The notes: generated by a model not told the origin, from the letters alone. A stretch of DNA of 64,000 nt from Acidobacteriota bacterium (GCA_003225175.1 QIBA01000071.1:1-64000); one strand, 5' to 3'. Counted from the stretch's first letter, positions 43,588 through 53,433 are shown. Translations and numbers: made by a program.

Positions 43588-45423
43588 CTACCTTTGTGAT
43601 TCGATTCCGAGGCGACTCAAGAGATCTTTGAACCTGGCGTCATCGCGGAGCACGTCGGCCATTGGGTCCTGGTTCACGAACACGAGGTAGTCGCAACGTT
43701 CAGTCAGGGCTTTGTTCAGCCATCGGAAGGCCTGATCTTTGTCCTTCATGCCGGTGTAGATCCATGCGAAGTAGATGGCCGGGACGTACTCAGTCCTCGA
43801 GAGTTGGGTGAGCTGGTCCAGGTACTGCTGCGCCTGTTTTGTATTGCCAGAACGAGCATAGGCATAGCCTACTGGCGCAAGTGTGGCGGCATTGGGAGAA
43901 TTCGCCCTGGCCTGCTGAAACTCCGAGATTGCGTCAGCATTGCGCTCCTCCATCAGGTACGCGCGTCCCAGATTGTAGTGCGCAAGAGCAGAGGATGGAT
44001 CCAATTCAAGCGCTGCCTTCGCCTGATCGGCGGCGTGGGCGTAATCGCGCGCGAAATAGTAAGCCTCGGCCAGCGCGATGTTTACCGCGAGGGAAAGCGA
44101 ATCCTGTTCTTTGGCTCGAGTCACAGTAGCGATCGCGCTCTTGGTATCTCCGATCGCGTAGTAGTAAAGGCCGAGCCACTGATGTGCGGTGGCATACGAG
44201 GGATCTAGCTGGATGGCGCGATCGAACTCCTGCTTCGCCCTGCCAAGATGGTGGTCGTAAACGAGCGAGATGTACGCAAGTGAAGTGTGAGCTTCAGCCA
44301 ATGAATCATCGAGACTGAGCGCTTTTTCCGCCGCCGCTTTCGCTTCCGGGAAAGCCTTTGTCGGCGGCAGGACACCAGATTGGGCGGAGCCAAGGAGAGC
44401 CAAACCGTCAGCGAGTCCGGCATATGCAGCGGCAAAGTTGGGGTCCTCGGTTATCGCCAGCTTGAAGTAGTTCATCCCTTTTCCCATGCTGGCGACGCCG
44501 CGCTTGCTCCAGAAATATCGACCATGGAGAAAGTCGTCGTAGGCTTGTGAGTTCTTCGTCCCGATTCTTGCCTGTCGCGGCGGCGATGACGTGTTGCTCG
44601 ATTTTTGATGAGGCGTAAGCAGATCTGAAAGCTTGTGCTCCAGGTCCGCGGCGATTCTCGACGAGGCACTCGGAATGCTCTGTATCTCGTCGTCGTAACT
44701 GTTCGCCCAAACCTCTGTTTGATCCGAAACTTGAACAAGCTGCACGTTGATACGGACACGATCGACCTGCCGTTTTACCGTTCCTTTGGTTACGAAATCG
44801 ATACGCAAGTCGCGCCCGATCTGATCAACCGTCTTCTGTTCGTAACGAGCAGCGGTAACGCGTTCAACAACGCTAATTTTGGACGACTGCAATTGGGCCA
44901 GGGAGGAGATCACATCATCCGAGATGCCGCGCGCGAGATAGTCCAGCTTTGGGTCGTCACTAAGGTTCTCGAAGGGAAGGACCAGTACACGGGCGGGGAG
45001 CGGAATTGTCGCAGTGGAGATCCACTTCCAAATCAGGAAAGTGCCGATGGCAACGATTAACAGGGCTGCGGCAAGGGTGAGAGCTTTCTTGCGTTTGGAA
45101 GGCTCCTCATCGATCGGAGTATCAATCTCTTTTATTTCTACTTCCACATCATCGAAGGGCCGTTGTTTCAAGGAATCCAACCCATTTGCGGGCTGAGCCG
45201 GAGGAGCTTCGACCTCAGACGCGTCGCTCTCGAGAAATGCTCCCTCGGACGTCATCCAGATATCGATTTCCGCTTTGAAAGCAAAGATCGCCCCCGTCTG
45301 CCGCTGGCGATGGATCGGCAGGCCTTTTTTCTCCCAGCGTTGGACCGTCCTCACATCTTTATTCAGATAAAGGGCGATCTCTTTCCAGGAGTCGAAGCGC
45401 TCGGTGATGATGTTAGGCGCCAT
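43588..45423 (-). CDS. HTH regulator with TolB-like and TPR domains
   Basis: A 611-residue protein. Residues about 9-58 hold an HTH resembling the excisionase/MerR type (DSWKEIALYLNKDVRTVQRW and GAIFAFKAEIDIWM). A membrane helix lies at about 111-130. Residues about 140-260 are a FlgO/TolB-like domain (VLVLPFENLSDDPKLDYLA, ISVVERVTAARY, DFVTKGTVKRQ), followed by tetratricopeptide repeats (about 290-600). It shares the C-terminal layout with the gene at 843-2759 but has a different DNA-binding head. A membrane-bound one-component regulator is inferred; the divergent hydrolase gene is a possible target. Confidence 0.85.
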   Translation of the reverse strand: MAPNIITERFDSWKEIALYLNKDVRTVQRWEKKGLPIHRQRQTGAIFAFKAEIDIWMTSEGAFLESDASEVEAPPAQPANGLDSLKQRPFDDVEVEIKEIDTPIDEEPSKRKKALTLAAALLIVAIGTFLIWKWISTATIPLPARVLVLPFENLSDDPKLDYLARGISDDVISSLAQLQSSKISVVERVTAARYEQKTVDQIGRDLRIDFVTKGTVKRQVDRVRINVQLVQVSDQTEVWANSYDDEIQSIPSASSRIAADLEHKLSDLLTPHQKSSNTSSPPRQARIGTKNSQAYDDFLHGRYFWSKRGVASMGKGMNYFKLAITEDPNFAAAYAGLADGLALLGSAQSGVLPPTKAFPEAKAAAEKALSLDDSLAEAHTSLAYISLVYDHHLGRAKQEFDRAIQLDPSYATAHQWLGLYYYAIGDTKSAIATVTRAKEQDSLSLAVNIALAEAYYFARDYAHAADQAKAALELDPSSALAHYNLGRAYLMEERNADAISEFQQARANSPNAATLAPVGYAYARSGNTKQAQQYLDQLTQLSRTEYVPAIYFAWIYTGMKDKDQAFRWLNKALTERCDYLVFVNQDPMADVLRDDARFKDLLSRLGIESQR

Positions 45424-45726
45424 ATTGTTGCGGAAATGGTGTCGATTGTATGCCGGAAAGGATTAACTGACACGACAAAAAACGACATTTGGCGGCAAAC
45501 GCCACAGGCTCTTCACATTGGCAGGGCTAGTGCGGCTTAAGGTGAATTCCCAACTTTCCCGGCGGGCGTGTCTTGCCGGTCATTGCTCTACGGCAGAGGT
45601 ACACATTCCGCGACAACACGCGGCAGCATTCCCTGACCGTCCTTTGCCGCTTGAGACGCGACTTCGTTCGAAGTACGTTCTGCGTGCCGGACCGAAATTG
45701 GTTCGAGCAAAAAAAGGAGAGCAGAG
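45424..45726. other. Divergent intergenic region
   Basis: About 300 bases between the HTH-TPR gene and the divergent hydrolase gene. It holds the ribosome site AAAAAAGGAGAG of the hydrolase and presumably both promoters. No gene recognised. Confidence 0.4.
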
Positions 45727-46965
45727 ATGCAGCGACACAGGAAGAACGTGCAGATTTATGGATGGCTGCTCATAACCGCAATGGTCATGGTCCTGAGAGG
45801 CTTTGCGGCGGGGCAGCAGATTATCACTGGTAATGGTCAAGACGGTTCATCCTATGAGATCGCCGTGCCGGCACAGTGGAATGGGGACTTGGTCCTATAT
45901 GCCCATGGCATCAACGATCCCCAGGAACCGCTGGTGGTACCCAGCCAGGACAGCGACTTTGCCCCCTTCCGCGACGGAATGGTCGCTCTTGGGTATGCGG
46001 TCGCTTCCTCAAGCTGGTCGACCAATGGATACGCCGTCAAGGACGGTGTGCAACGCACACACCAGCTCAAGGGAATTTTCGTATCCCAATTCGGAAAACC
46101 AAACCGTACCATCCTGATTGGCAAGTCGCTGGGCGGACTGGTAGTCGTTAAATTGGCCGAGCAGTACCCGTCGCAGTATGACGGAGTACTGTCCCTGTGC
46201 GGAGCCATTGGTGGTGGCACGCCTGAGATCAAATACCTGGCAGATGAAAGAGCAGCTTTCGATTATTTCTTCCCGGGTGCCGTTCCTGGAGATGCGTTCC
46301 ATACTCCATTGCTCGACTTCAACCCCGCTCCACCCCGCCCGATCTTCCTCTCAGCATACTTCGCGCTGCTGAACGGATTCACTCCTCAACAAGACTTCAA
46401 GACCTTGCAATTTGCGAGGGTAGCCAAGCTGGATGCCATTAGTCCCGCTGAGATCATTCAAACCGCGCTGGAAGGCGTGGGTTTCAGCGTTCGCTTTGAT
46501 ACAGATCTGCTGGAGCGAACGCACGGCGGCATTCCTTATGACAATACGCTCTTCAACTATAGCGGCACGTTCAATGATGCGACTTACACAGATGCGGCGC
46601 TAAACGCCGGTATCGAGCGATTTGCCTCTGATCCACAAGCCGTGAACTTTGTTCAGAAGTATTACGACCCGACGGGCAATCTGCAGATTCCGATGCTGAC
46701 GCTCCATACCGTTCGAGATCCCAGGGTGCCGAATTTCCACGAAGGCATTTATGCCGGACTCGCAGCCCAGGCAGGAGCATCAGGGCAGGTAGTTCAGCAG
46801 ACGCTGAATCGTTTCGGGCACTGCGCATTCGGCAATGATCCCAATGCTCCCCAGGGCGCGTACACCGATGCCGATCCCACGCTGAAGCTGAATGCCTTCG
46901 CTGCGCTCGCGAAGTGGATCGCAAATGCGGCCAACAAGCCGCAGGGAGGCGAATTAGTTCCATAA
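45727..46965 (+). CDS. Secreted alpha/beta hydrolase
   Basis: A 412-residue protein with a signal peptide (about 1-29, ending GFAAGQQ). The mature enzyme has the oxyanion motif LVLYAHGIND, the nucleophile elbow TILIGKSLGGLVVV (GxSxG, Ser near residue 137), and a C-terminal His in LNRFGHCAFG with an acidic residue in HTVRDPRVPN. This fits a prolyl-oligopeptidase-like or phthalyl-amidase-like hydrolase acting on esters or amides outside the cytoplasm; the substrate is unknown. Strong ribosome site (AAGGAGA) sets the ATG. It is divergent from the HTH-TPR regulator. Confidence 0.85.
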   Translation: MQRHRKNVQIYGWLLITAMVMVLRGFAAGQQIITGNGQDGSSYEIAVPAQWNGDLVLYAHGINDPQEPLVVPSQDSDFAPFRDGMVALGYAVASSSWSTNGYAVKDGVQRTHQLKGIFVSQFGKPNRTILIGKSLGGLVVVKLAEQYPSQYDGVLSLCGAIGGGTPEIKYLADERAAFDYFFPGAVPGDAFHTPLLDFNPAPPRPIFLSAYFALLNGFTPQQDFKTLQFARVAKLDAISPAEIIQTALEGVGFSVRFDTDLLERTHGGIPYDNTLFNYSGTFNDATYTDAALNAGIERFASDPQAVNFVQKYYDPTGNLQIPMLTLHTVRDPRVPNFHEGIYAGLAAQAGASGQVVQQTLNRFGHCAFGNDPNAPQGAYTDADPTLKLNAFAALAKWIANAANKPQGGELVP

Positions 46966-47402
46966 CGAGATTGACGCCGGTGAGCTGAGAGATAGTAGAG
47001 CGAGATAAAGCATTGTGACTGCAATTCAGAATCTGATTGGCGCACTCCAGCCTGGCGACGGGCCCGATCCCCGCTGCCGGATTTCGAAAAGGGAAAGATC
47101 AATTTCGAGCTCCGGCACAGGCGATGAGCGCGCTCTCCTGGCTCTAGCTGGCCGAGTTCCGGTAAAGGTGACTGCGGAGGCAGCTGCGATCGCATCGGCG
47201 ATCTGCTAACCAGCAGCTCGAAGGCGGGATATGCGATGCGCTGCGCCAACCGGGTCACCTGCTCCGGAGAAATCATAGGCGGCCGCTACCGCTCGGATCA
47301 CGCAGCGGCATGATTCAGGCGCTTTTGACCGTGCAGTAACTGAGGACGTAAACGGCCCATCATGTTTTACGGGGCAAATTTGTCGCATATGGGCGACGGG
47401 AG
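46966..47402. other. Gene-free stretch
   Basis: Short ORFs on both strands (for example 47015-47209) have no family resemblance and no ribosome site. Nothing else recognised. Confidence 0.35.
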
Positions 47403-47810
47403 GTGGAAATGCTCAGCCAACGTCTAGATGGACTTCAATGGACTACGCTCTTCGCCATTGCCATTGTCATTATTTCCTGGACTGCTTGTGTGCCAGGAGG
47501 GTTCCAGCTGCCGTCGATCTGCACTCCTGCGCCAACTCTCAACACGATCAGTCCGGCTGAAGTGAAGGCTGGTTCGCCCGAGTTTGCGCTCCAGGTAACC
47601 GGCAAGGACTTTCACTCAGCGTCGTTCCTCATGATCAATGGCCAGCAGCGCACTACGATGATTGGGGGCGAACACGAACTCTCGGCGCTGATTGAGCCAT
47701 CTGATGTCGCGCAGCCGGGCGTTGCTAAGGTAGTTGTAGTCACGCCACCCCCGAAGGACGGCTGCGGCGGCGGAACCTCAAAGGAGCTGGCACTGACAAT
47801 AACGCCGTAA
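47403..47810 (+). CDS. Putative lipoprotein with IPT/TIG-like domain
   Basis: A 135-residue protein with a hydrophobic N-terminus (FAIAIVIISWTAC) ending in a possible lipobox Cys. The rest is beta-rich: LNTISPAEVKAGSPEFALQV then LMINGQQRTTMIGG and LSALIEPSDVAQPGVAKVVV, the sequence of an IPT/TIG (Ig-like) domain. A Gly/Cys-rich end (KDGCGGGTSKEL) follows. Start at 47403 or 47409 (both ATG); function unknown. A decayed partial copy of its C-terminal half lies at 48443-48570, downstream of the next gene. Confidence 0.65.
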   Translation: MEMLSQRLDGLQWTTLFAIAIVIISWTACVPGGFQLPSICTPAPTLNTISPAEVKAGSPEFALQVTGKDFHSASFLMINGQQRTTMIGGEHELSALIEPSDVAQPGVAKVVVVTPPPKDGCGGGTSKELALTITP

Positions 47811-47870
47811 ACGAGGCCGAAATCAAGGAAGCGCCCAAATCGTCAGCTCTCAGAGACGGAGGTGTTAGTC

Positions 47871-48413
47871 ATGTGTACGAATTCGCTAGCTGTTGCGTTG
47901 CTGTTTTCCGTGATGTCACCAGCGGCATTCGCGCAACAGACTGCAGCTTCCTGGGAAGCTATTAAACAGGCACAAGGAAAAAGCATCGCCGTTGTGCATA
48001 ACAATGGTCACTCCGAAATTGGACAACTGGAGCAAATCTCACTCGTCTCACTCAGCTTGATTCAGCACGGAGGCAGGATTGTCGTGATCTCGCATGATGA
48101 TGTCCGAAAGGTGTACCTCCGAGGTAGCCGGTCCCGCAAAGGAGGAGCGCTAGCTGGTCTCGTAATCGGCGCCGGTAGCGGAGCCGCCGTCGGCGCCATC
48201 GGCACGCAACCGTGCGATGCCTGCATCATCAGCTTCAGCCGCGGCGAAGGCGCAGCCATTGGTGCAACTTTAGGCGCCGCGGTTGGCACGATTGTGGGCG
48301 TGTTAGTTGGGGGACCGCACAAGAAAGTCCTCCTCTATGACAAAGGTGTCGTCTCACATCGGGAAAACTCGTCGTTCCTTACGCCAACCGCCGATAGTCC
48401 AACGAGCGACTGA
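47871..48413 (+). CDS. Secreted glycine-zipper protein
   Basis: A 180-residue protein with a signal peptide (about 1-22, ending AAFAQQ), then a beta-rich segment (AVVHNNGHSEIGQLEQISL, IVVISHDDVRKVYLRGSR) and a strongly Gly/Ala-rich zipper region (about 90-145, GALAGLVIGAGSGAAVGAIG and AAIGATLGAAVGTIVGVLVGG), which suggests insertion into or association with a membrane. GGAGG 8 bases before ATG at 47871 favours it over GTG at 47862. The family is unknown; such proteins are often envelope stress factors. Confidence 0.75.
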   Translation: MCTNSLAVALLFSVMSPAAFAQQTAASWEAIKQAQGKSIAVVHNNGHSEIGQLEQISLVSLSLIQHGGRIVVISHDDVRKVYLRGSRSRKGGALAGLVIGAGSGAAVGAIGTQPCDACIISFSRGEGAAIGATLGAAVGTIVGVLVGGPHKKVLLYDKGVVSHRENSSFLTPTADSPTSD

Positions 48414-48442
48414 AGATCGTCATAAATTTTAAGGGTGCCTAA

Positions 48443-48570
48443 CTCTCAGCCCTCATTGCGGTTTCCGATGTTGCGCAGCCAGGGACTGCCAAGATCGTTT
48501 GGTCGCGCCACCAGCAAAAGACGGCTGTGTCGCAGCGTCGACCAAGATGCTCATGATCACACCATACCTA
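48443..48570 (+). pseudogene. Decayed copy of the IPT/TIG gene's C-terminal half
   Basis: In one frame it reads LSALIAVSDVAQPGTAKIV and, after a one-base shift, VAPPAKDGCVAASTKMLMITP. This matches LSALIEPSDVAQPGVAKVVV...TPPPKDGCGGGTSKELALTITP of the intact gene at 47403-47810. No start, so it is a fragment left by duplication. Confidence 0.8.
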
Positions 48571-48653
48571 AAACAGGTTACCCTCGTGACCTTGTCGAAT
48601 TCCCCTGAAGTAACAATCATTGGTACTGCGAGGGCACTTCTCCGGTAATCACA

Positions 48654-49346
48654 ATGAGCTCAGCTCCCGTTCCCCGATCCAGCGCCCATGCTGTCCCCAA
48701 AGTAGCTCTAGTACAGCTCGATGCTTCGTCAACCGAGACCTTAACGAGAGCCTTTGCCCAATATGGCGTTCAGGCAGTTCCAATAGCCGAAGAGTTTCCC
48801 CGGCGCCTTGGGATGGAGCAGTTCCAGGGATGCGTCGTGCTGCTGGACGAGCACGCACCCGCCGTTCTCGAAGCAGTGCGGTCCTCACGGTCTAACCACA
48901 GAATGCTCCTGTATGGGATCTTGCCGCGAGAGAGTGATGTGCGGCGCTTTTCCAAATTTGGGATCAATACTCTGATTGAGTCTCCCGTAGAGCGTAGCAA
49001 CGCGGTGCACGTTGCTCGCTCTACTTGTTCGTTGTTGCTGAACGAACTGCGTCGCTATGTCCGCATTCCACTCGTAATCGAGATATCCATTGCGAGTCTG
49101 GTAGGAGATCTGTCTGGCTCCACCCGAGAGATCAGCGGAGGAGGTATGTCCGTCCAACTGGCGCGCATGGCTTCCCTGTCAGATAAGCTGCGGCTCGCAT
49201 TCACACTGCCCGAAAAATCTGCCGTGACCATAGAAGCTGAGGTCTGTTGGCAGAAGGACTCCCTGGTGGGGCTCAAGTTTCAGGAGTCTGATCCAGCACG
49301 CCAGATTGTGCGGAAGTGGATCAACAAGTTTCTCGGACTCGATTAA
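48654..49346 (+). CDS. PilZ-domain protein with degenerate receiver-like N-terminus
   Basis: A 230-residue cytoplasmic protein. The N-terminal half (about 14-125) has the fold order of a receiver domain (VALVQLDASSTETLTRAF, GCVVLLDEHAPAV, RMLLYGI), but the acceptor Asp and Lys are not evident. The C-terminal PilZ part (about 128-228) begins RRYVRIPLVIEISIAS and contains EISGGGMSVQLA and VCWQKDSLVGLKFQ, the family's strand pattern; the R-x(3)-R start (RRYVR) and the S-x-G-G block fit c-di-GMP binding. Possibly a motility or pilus-related effector, fitting the nearby pil operon, but with no direct link. Confidence 0.8.
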   Translation: MSSAPVPRSSAHAVPKVALVQLDASSTETLTRAFAQYGVQAVPIAEEFPRRLGMEQFQGCVVLLDEHAPAVLEAVRSSRSNHRMLLYGILPRESDVRRFSKFGINTLIESPVERSNAVHVARSTCSLLLNELRRYVRIPLVIEISIASLVGDLSGSTREISGGGMSVQLARMASLSDKLRLAFTLPEKSAVTIEAEVCWQKDSLVGLKFQESDPARQIVRKWINKFLGLD

Positions 49347-49359
49347 ACCTCAAGCGCCG

Positions 49360-49569
49360 TCACGAAGGATCGAGCCGTCGGCTGGAATATGCGCGATCCA
49401 GCTTTTCAATCTGGTGCTTCCATTGGCGACAGTTCTCACGAAGTGACCGAATAATTTGTTGATCTGCGTCCTGTAACGCTGGGTGTCGCGCGTAAGCATT
49501 CGCTTCGCCTTCCAATAGCTGTGCCATTCGCGCACAGAAAATCTTATAGAGCTGTTCAACAGGTCGCAT
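49360..49569 (-). CDS. Small hypothetical protein
   Basis: A 69-residue, mostly helical protein (MRPVEQLYKIFCARMAQLLEG, then IIRSLRENCRQWKHQIEKLDRA). No signal, no family recognised. It is convergent with the PilZ gene. Coding character is moderate; an overlapping longer ORF is less likely. Confidence 0.35.
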   Translation of the reverse strand: MRPVEQLYKIFCARMAQLLEGEANAYARHPALQDADQQIIRSLRENCRQWKHQIEKLDRAYSSRRLDPS

Positions 49570-49721
49570 TTCGTGCTCCAGCTGATGGGATGCCGAAGGG
49601 GTCGTAACTGGCGAGCGTTACTCAGACTGATTTGGAAAAAAATAAGCTCGCCTGTCCAAAGAAATCCGAAGTCCATAATGGGCAGACTGTTTTCCCGTTT
49701 TGGCAAGCTAGAGAGCTTCTC

Positions 49722-50165
49722 CTACTCCAGGGCTTCGGGCGTGATCTGGATATTCTTTTCTCCAGCAGCTCTCTTTTCCCAATATTTCTTGACCCAGGCT
49801 TCAAAGCTCTTGCCCGCTGCAGGATCGCGGTCGCTGAATTTGAGTGCGGCAATATCAGAATAGGGAATGGAGAGTTTTTCACGAGCGTTGCTGGGGATCA
49901 CTCTAACGAAGGACTCGGAAAGGTCGTTCCCCGTGCGACGATCGAAGATGTAGCCTTCCACCTTGCTGCCATCTTTGCGCGTAATCGCGATATCGCCGCG
50001 GTAATCGAAAGCCTTTTCCAGTGCCAGGCGGACATCGTTTTCATTTGCGAGTTGGGGAATCCAGCCTTCGAGGCGCTCGTGGGATGTTCCCGGAGCTACT
50101 TCGAGCGAGTCAGGATTGGCAGGCAGGTGCTGCGCAGCAACCGTGGATTGGGATACTTCGTTCAT
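49722..50165 (-). CDS. Conserved hypothetical protein coupled to hpnH
   Basis: A 147-residue cytoplasmic protein. It has a helical start ([21 protein letters not shown]) and then a beta-rich part with [19 protein letters not shown] and [26 protein letters not shown]. Its ATG overlaps the hpnH stop by 4 bases, so it is translated with it. No known family; because it belongs to the ispH-shc-hpnH block it may be a hopanoid-associated factor. Worth a targeted test. Confidence 0.75.
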   Translation of the reverse strand: MNEVSQSTVAAQHLPANPDSLEVAPGTSHERLEGWIPQLANENDVRLALEKAFDYRGDIAITRKDGSKVEGYIFDRRTGNDLSESFVRVIPSNAREKLSIPYSDIAALKFSDRDPAAGKSFEAWVKKYWEKRAAGEKNIQITPEALE

Positions 50166-51286
50166 GCCCGAGTCCCTTCAAGTTCGCGGCTGCCAGTTTC
50201 AATTTGGACCAGAGAATTAAAGGCATGCACGGGACGCACCGACTCCTCCAGCAGCTTGAGTGCGCTCTTGTCGTCGTAGTGCGAGAAAGTGGCCCGAATC
50301 GTGCGCACAAATCCGGCGAGGGAATTGAACGTATCGTTCACGGCAGAGGCTTCGTACCCGCTGTGTACCATGCAGTTCGCGCAGCGCTGATTTCCCGATT
50401 CGGTACCGTAGTTATGCCACTCCGTGGCTTCCATCAATTCCTGAAATGTATCGGCATAGCCGTCCTGCAGCAGGTAGCAAGGCTTCTGCCAGCCGAAGAT
50501 GTTGAATGTCGGCATTCCCCATGGCGTGCAGGCGTAATGCTGTTTGCCCATCAGGAACTCAAGGAATAGCGGCGACTGATTAAACCGCCAGCTCTTCCTA
50601 CGGTTCGACAGAATTGCGCGAAACAGGCGACGGGTGCGAGCGCGTCCGAGAAAATGCTTTTGATCAGGCGCCTTGTCGTATGAGTAGCCGGGTGAAAGCA
50701 TCATGCTCTCCACGCCGAGATCCATCATCTCGTCGAAATGCGCGCGGACGCTGTTCGGATCGGCGCCGTCGAAGAGTGTGGTATTGGTGGTGATGCGGAA
50801 TCCGCGACGGATCGCCTCACGAATGCCTTCGATTGCCAATTCGTACCCACCCTCGCGGCAGACAGAAAAGTCGTGGTGCTCGCGTTGTCCATCGACATGT
50901 ACTGAGAATGTCAGGTACTTGCTTGGCTTAAAGAGATCGAGTTTTTCTTTCAGCAGCAGAGCATTGGTGCAGAGATAAATGTACTTCCTGCGAGCGACCA
51001 GTCCCTCGACGATCTTGTCGATCTCTGTATGCATGAGCGGCTCGCCCCCGGGGATACTGACGACCGGCGCTCCGCATTCGTCAACCGCGCGGAAGCACTC
51101 CTCCGGCGTGAGCTGCTGCTTGAGAATGTGCGGGGGATACTGAATCTTGCCGCATCCGGCACAGGCAAGATTGCAGCGGAAGAGCGGTTCGAGCATGAGG
51201 ACGAGCGGATAGCGCTTGCGCCCTGACAGCCTCTGTTTCAGGACGTAAGTTGAAACCGTCCACATCTGTGAGATTGGTCCCGGCAA
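50162..51286 (-). CDS. hpnH: Adenosyl-hopene transferase HpnH (radical SAM)
   Basis: A 374-residue radical SAM enzyme that joins a 5'-deoxyadenosyl group to hopene, the first step of extended (C35) hopanoids. The cluster motif is [12 protein letters not shown] (Cys38, Cys42, Cys45), followed by [44 protein letters not shown] and a C-terminal CxxC-type cluster-like region ([17 protein letters not shown]). The TTG start at 51286 is preceded by GAGG; ATG at 51265 is an alternative. Same operon as shc (170-base gap) and coupled to the unknown gene downstream. Confidence 0.95.
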   Translation of the reverse strand: MPGPISQMWTVSTYVLKQRLSGRKRYPLVLMLEPLFRCNLACAGCGKIQYPPHILKQQLTPEECFRAVDECGAPVVSIPGGEPLMHTEIDKIVEGLVARRKYIYLCTNALLLKEKLDLFKPSKYLTFSVHVDGQREHHDFSVCREGGYELAIEGIREAIRRGFRITTNTTLFDGADPNSVRAHFDEMMDLGVESMMLSPGYSYDKAPDQKHFLGRARTRRLFRAILSNRRKSWRFNQSPLFLEFLMGKQHYACTPWGMPTFNIFGWQKPCYLLQDGYADTFQELMEATEWHNYGTESGNQRCANCMVHSGYEASAVNDTFNSLAGFVRTIRATFSHYDDKSALKLLEESVRPVHAFNSLVQIETGSRELEGTRA

Positions 51287-51456
51287 AATTCCCTCAAGTT
51301 CCCGGCGAATCTATCGCTCACCGAAATATCTTTTGCATCGCCGCCAGAAAAGCCTCGAATGCCGCTCCTTCGGAGCTCGGTTGTTTCTGTCTCAACCCAG
51401 CCCTTAGGGGACTGGCCTACGAGAATTCCGCGCCTGCGGCGCCGGCTCAGAATTCT

Positions 51457-53430
51457 TTATGACAGCAACGATTCCATTTGCAGTCGTTCCGTGCTCACTG
51501 TTTTCCCATATGCCGTCAAGGCGATTAGCGGGAAATAAGCCCGATACAAGTGGTACGCGAGGTAAAACACTCGAGGAAAGCCGGTTCCAGTGTATTCAGG
51601 CTCATCCCATCCACCATCCTTGCGCTGCGTGCGCAGCAAACAGGCAATCCCGCGAGCTACGGCGTCGCTGCGCGTGTCACCTGCTGCGAGCAATCCCATA
51701 ACGGCCCATGCAGTTTGCGACGGCGTGCTGGCGCCAATTCCCTTCGTTGTGGGCTCGTCGTAGGACATGCAGCTCTCGCCCCATCCGCCATCGGGATTCT
51801 GGTACATGCGCAGCCACTCCGCGGCCTGCTGAATGCATGGCTCGTGATTATCAATACCCATGGCCTCGAGTCCGCGCAGAACCAGCATTGTGCCGTAGAT
51901 GTAGTTCACTCCCCAACGTCCAAACCACGAACCGTCAGGCTCTTGTTCCCGTTTAAGGAACTCAATCGCTCGCCTCACTCGAGCATCGTTCTGGGTATAT
52001 CCGTAAGCTGCCAGACATTCAAGGATCCTGCCAGTGATGTCCACGCTCGCGGGATCGAGCATGGCATTGTGATCGGCGAACGGGATGTTTTGAAAGACCA
52101 TCTTGTCATTGTCTTTGTCGAACGAAGCCCAGCCGCCATTCTTGCACTGCATGGCGAAGATCCAGTCAATCGCGCGCTGCACTGATTCGTGCTGGTAGCG
52201 CTCGTTCGGAACCTGAATCTTGCTCAGTCCAAGAGCGACCATCGCCGTATCATCGACGTCGGGATAAAACTCGTTATTGAACTCGAAGTACCAGCCGGCA
52301 GGAGCGGCATTCTTAACTTTGACCGCCCAGTCTCCTTTATGTGTCACCTGCTTCTGCAGCAACCACTCACCGACGGCAACCATGCGCGAATCGGTGGGCG
52401 GCAGACCAGCTTCGCCGAGAGCGAACGCGGCATAAGCCGTGTCCCAAACGGGAGACTTGCAGGGCGCCATGCGGAAGGTATCTTCTTCTTCGATACCCAA
52501 CGCCTCGAATTCGTCTATGGCGCGAATTACCTGGGGATCATCGGTCGAATATCCCAGGCAGCGCAGCGCGATGATGGAGTTCATGATCGCCGGATAAATG
52601 GCCGCCAGACCGTCGCTCATCTCCATGCGTTCGAGCATCCACTTCTCGGCCTTCTTGAGCGCGATCGAACGCAGCGGACGCACATGTACACGCTCGAACC
52701 AGTGTGTGAGACGGTCGAGCACGAGAAAGAAATTGCGCCAACTGATGAGTTTCTCGCTCCACTTCAGATGAAGATCCGTGTTGTGACGGCCGGCAGGGAA
52801 GAGTTCCTCAATTCCCATCTCATCGGGAATCTTCTTAAAGGGTTTCTTGGCGTAGGCGATCGAGAGCGGCACGAGAATGCCGCGGGACCACGACGAAATC
52901 TCGTAGATGTTGAACCAGAACCAATTCGGGAACAGTACGATCTCCGGTGGAATCGCTGGCACTGCGTCGTAGTCGTACTGGCCGAGGAAGCACAGATAGA
53001 TCTTGGTGAAGGTGTTGACCGCAGTGACCCCGCCGAGACTCTCGATGCACTCTCGCGCTCGTACCAAAACGGGATCGTCCGTCTTATAGCCTGTGAGCTT
53101 CAGCCCAAAATAGGCCTTAACCGTAGCGCTAACGTTCGATGGTCCACCGTAGTAGATCGGCCAGCCGCCGTCTTCATTTTGATGGCGCAGGATCTCACGT
53201 GCGGTCTTCTGCAGGCGCACTTCATCGCGCGTTCCCAAAAGGGTATGCAGCAGGATGTAATCGGATTCGAGGGTCGTGTCGGCTTCGAGCTCGCCGGACC
53301 AGTATCCTTCCGGCTCCTGGAACGCGAAGAGGAACCTTCGCGCGCCGTCCACCGCCGCGGCTACGCGGCTGGCGATGTCATCGATCTTGCCAAACACCAT
53401 CTGCACAGGGCGACGGGGGGTTTCGTCCAT
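51457..53430 (-). CDS. shc: Squalene-hopene cyclase
   Basis: A 657-residue cyclase that folds squalene into hopene at the membrane. The protonating motif DVDDTAM is at residues 391-394, and repeated QW motifs are visible (QEPEGYW, QNEDGGW, QEPDGSWFGRW, QNPDGGWGE, QRKDGGWDE). Length and motif order match bacterial SHC. It starts 3 bases after the ispH stop region, so the isoprenoid precursor gene and cyclase are one transcription unit. Confidence 0.97.
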   Translation of the reverse strand: MDETPRRPVQMVFGKIDDIASRVAAAVDGARRFLFAFQEPEGYWSGELEADTTLESDYILLHTLLGTRDEVRLQKTAREILRHQNEDGGWPIYYGGPSNVSATVKAYFGLKLTGYKTDDPVLVRARECIESLGGVTAVNTFTKIYLCFLGQYDYDAVPAIPPEIVLFPNWFWFNIYEISSWSRGILVPLSIAYAKKPFKKIPDEMGIEELFPAGRHNTDLHLKWSEKLISWRNFFLVLDRLTHWFERVHVRPLRSIALKKAEKWMLERMEMSDGLAAIYPAIMNSIIALRCLGYSTDDPQVIRAIDEFEALGIEEEDTFRMAPCKSPVWDTAYAAFALGEAGLPPTDSRMVAVGEWLLQKQVTHKGDWAVKVKNAAPAGWYFEFNNEFYPDVDDTAMVALGLSKIQVPNERYQHESVQRAIDWIFAMQCKNGGWASFDKDNDKMVFQNIPFADHNAMLDPASVDITGRILECLAAYGYTQNDARVRRAIEFLKREQEPDGSWFGRWGVNYIYGTMLVLRGLEAMGIDNHEPCIQQAAEWLRMYQNPDGGWGESCMSYDEPTTKGIGASTPSQTAWAVMGLLAAGDTRSDAVARGIACLLRTQRKDGGWDEPEYTGTGFPRVFYLAYHLYRAYFPLIALTAYGKTVSTERLQMESLLS

Positions 53431-53433
53431 GGC

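Noticed and set aside
46794-47276. A 160-codon minus-strand frame across the end of the hydrolase gene
   Set aside because: It overlaps the real gene's 3' end and has no recognisable features.
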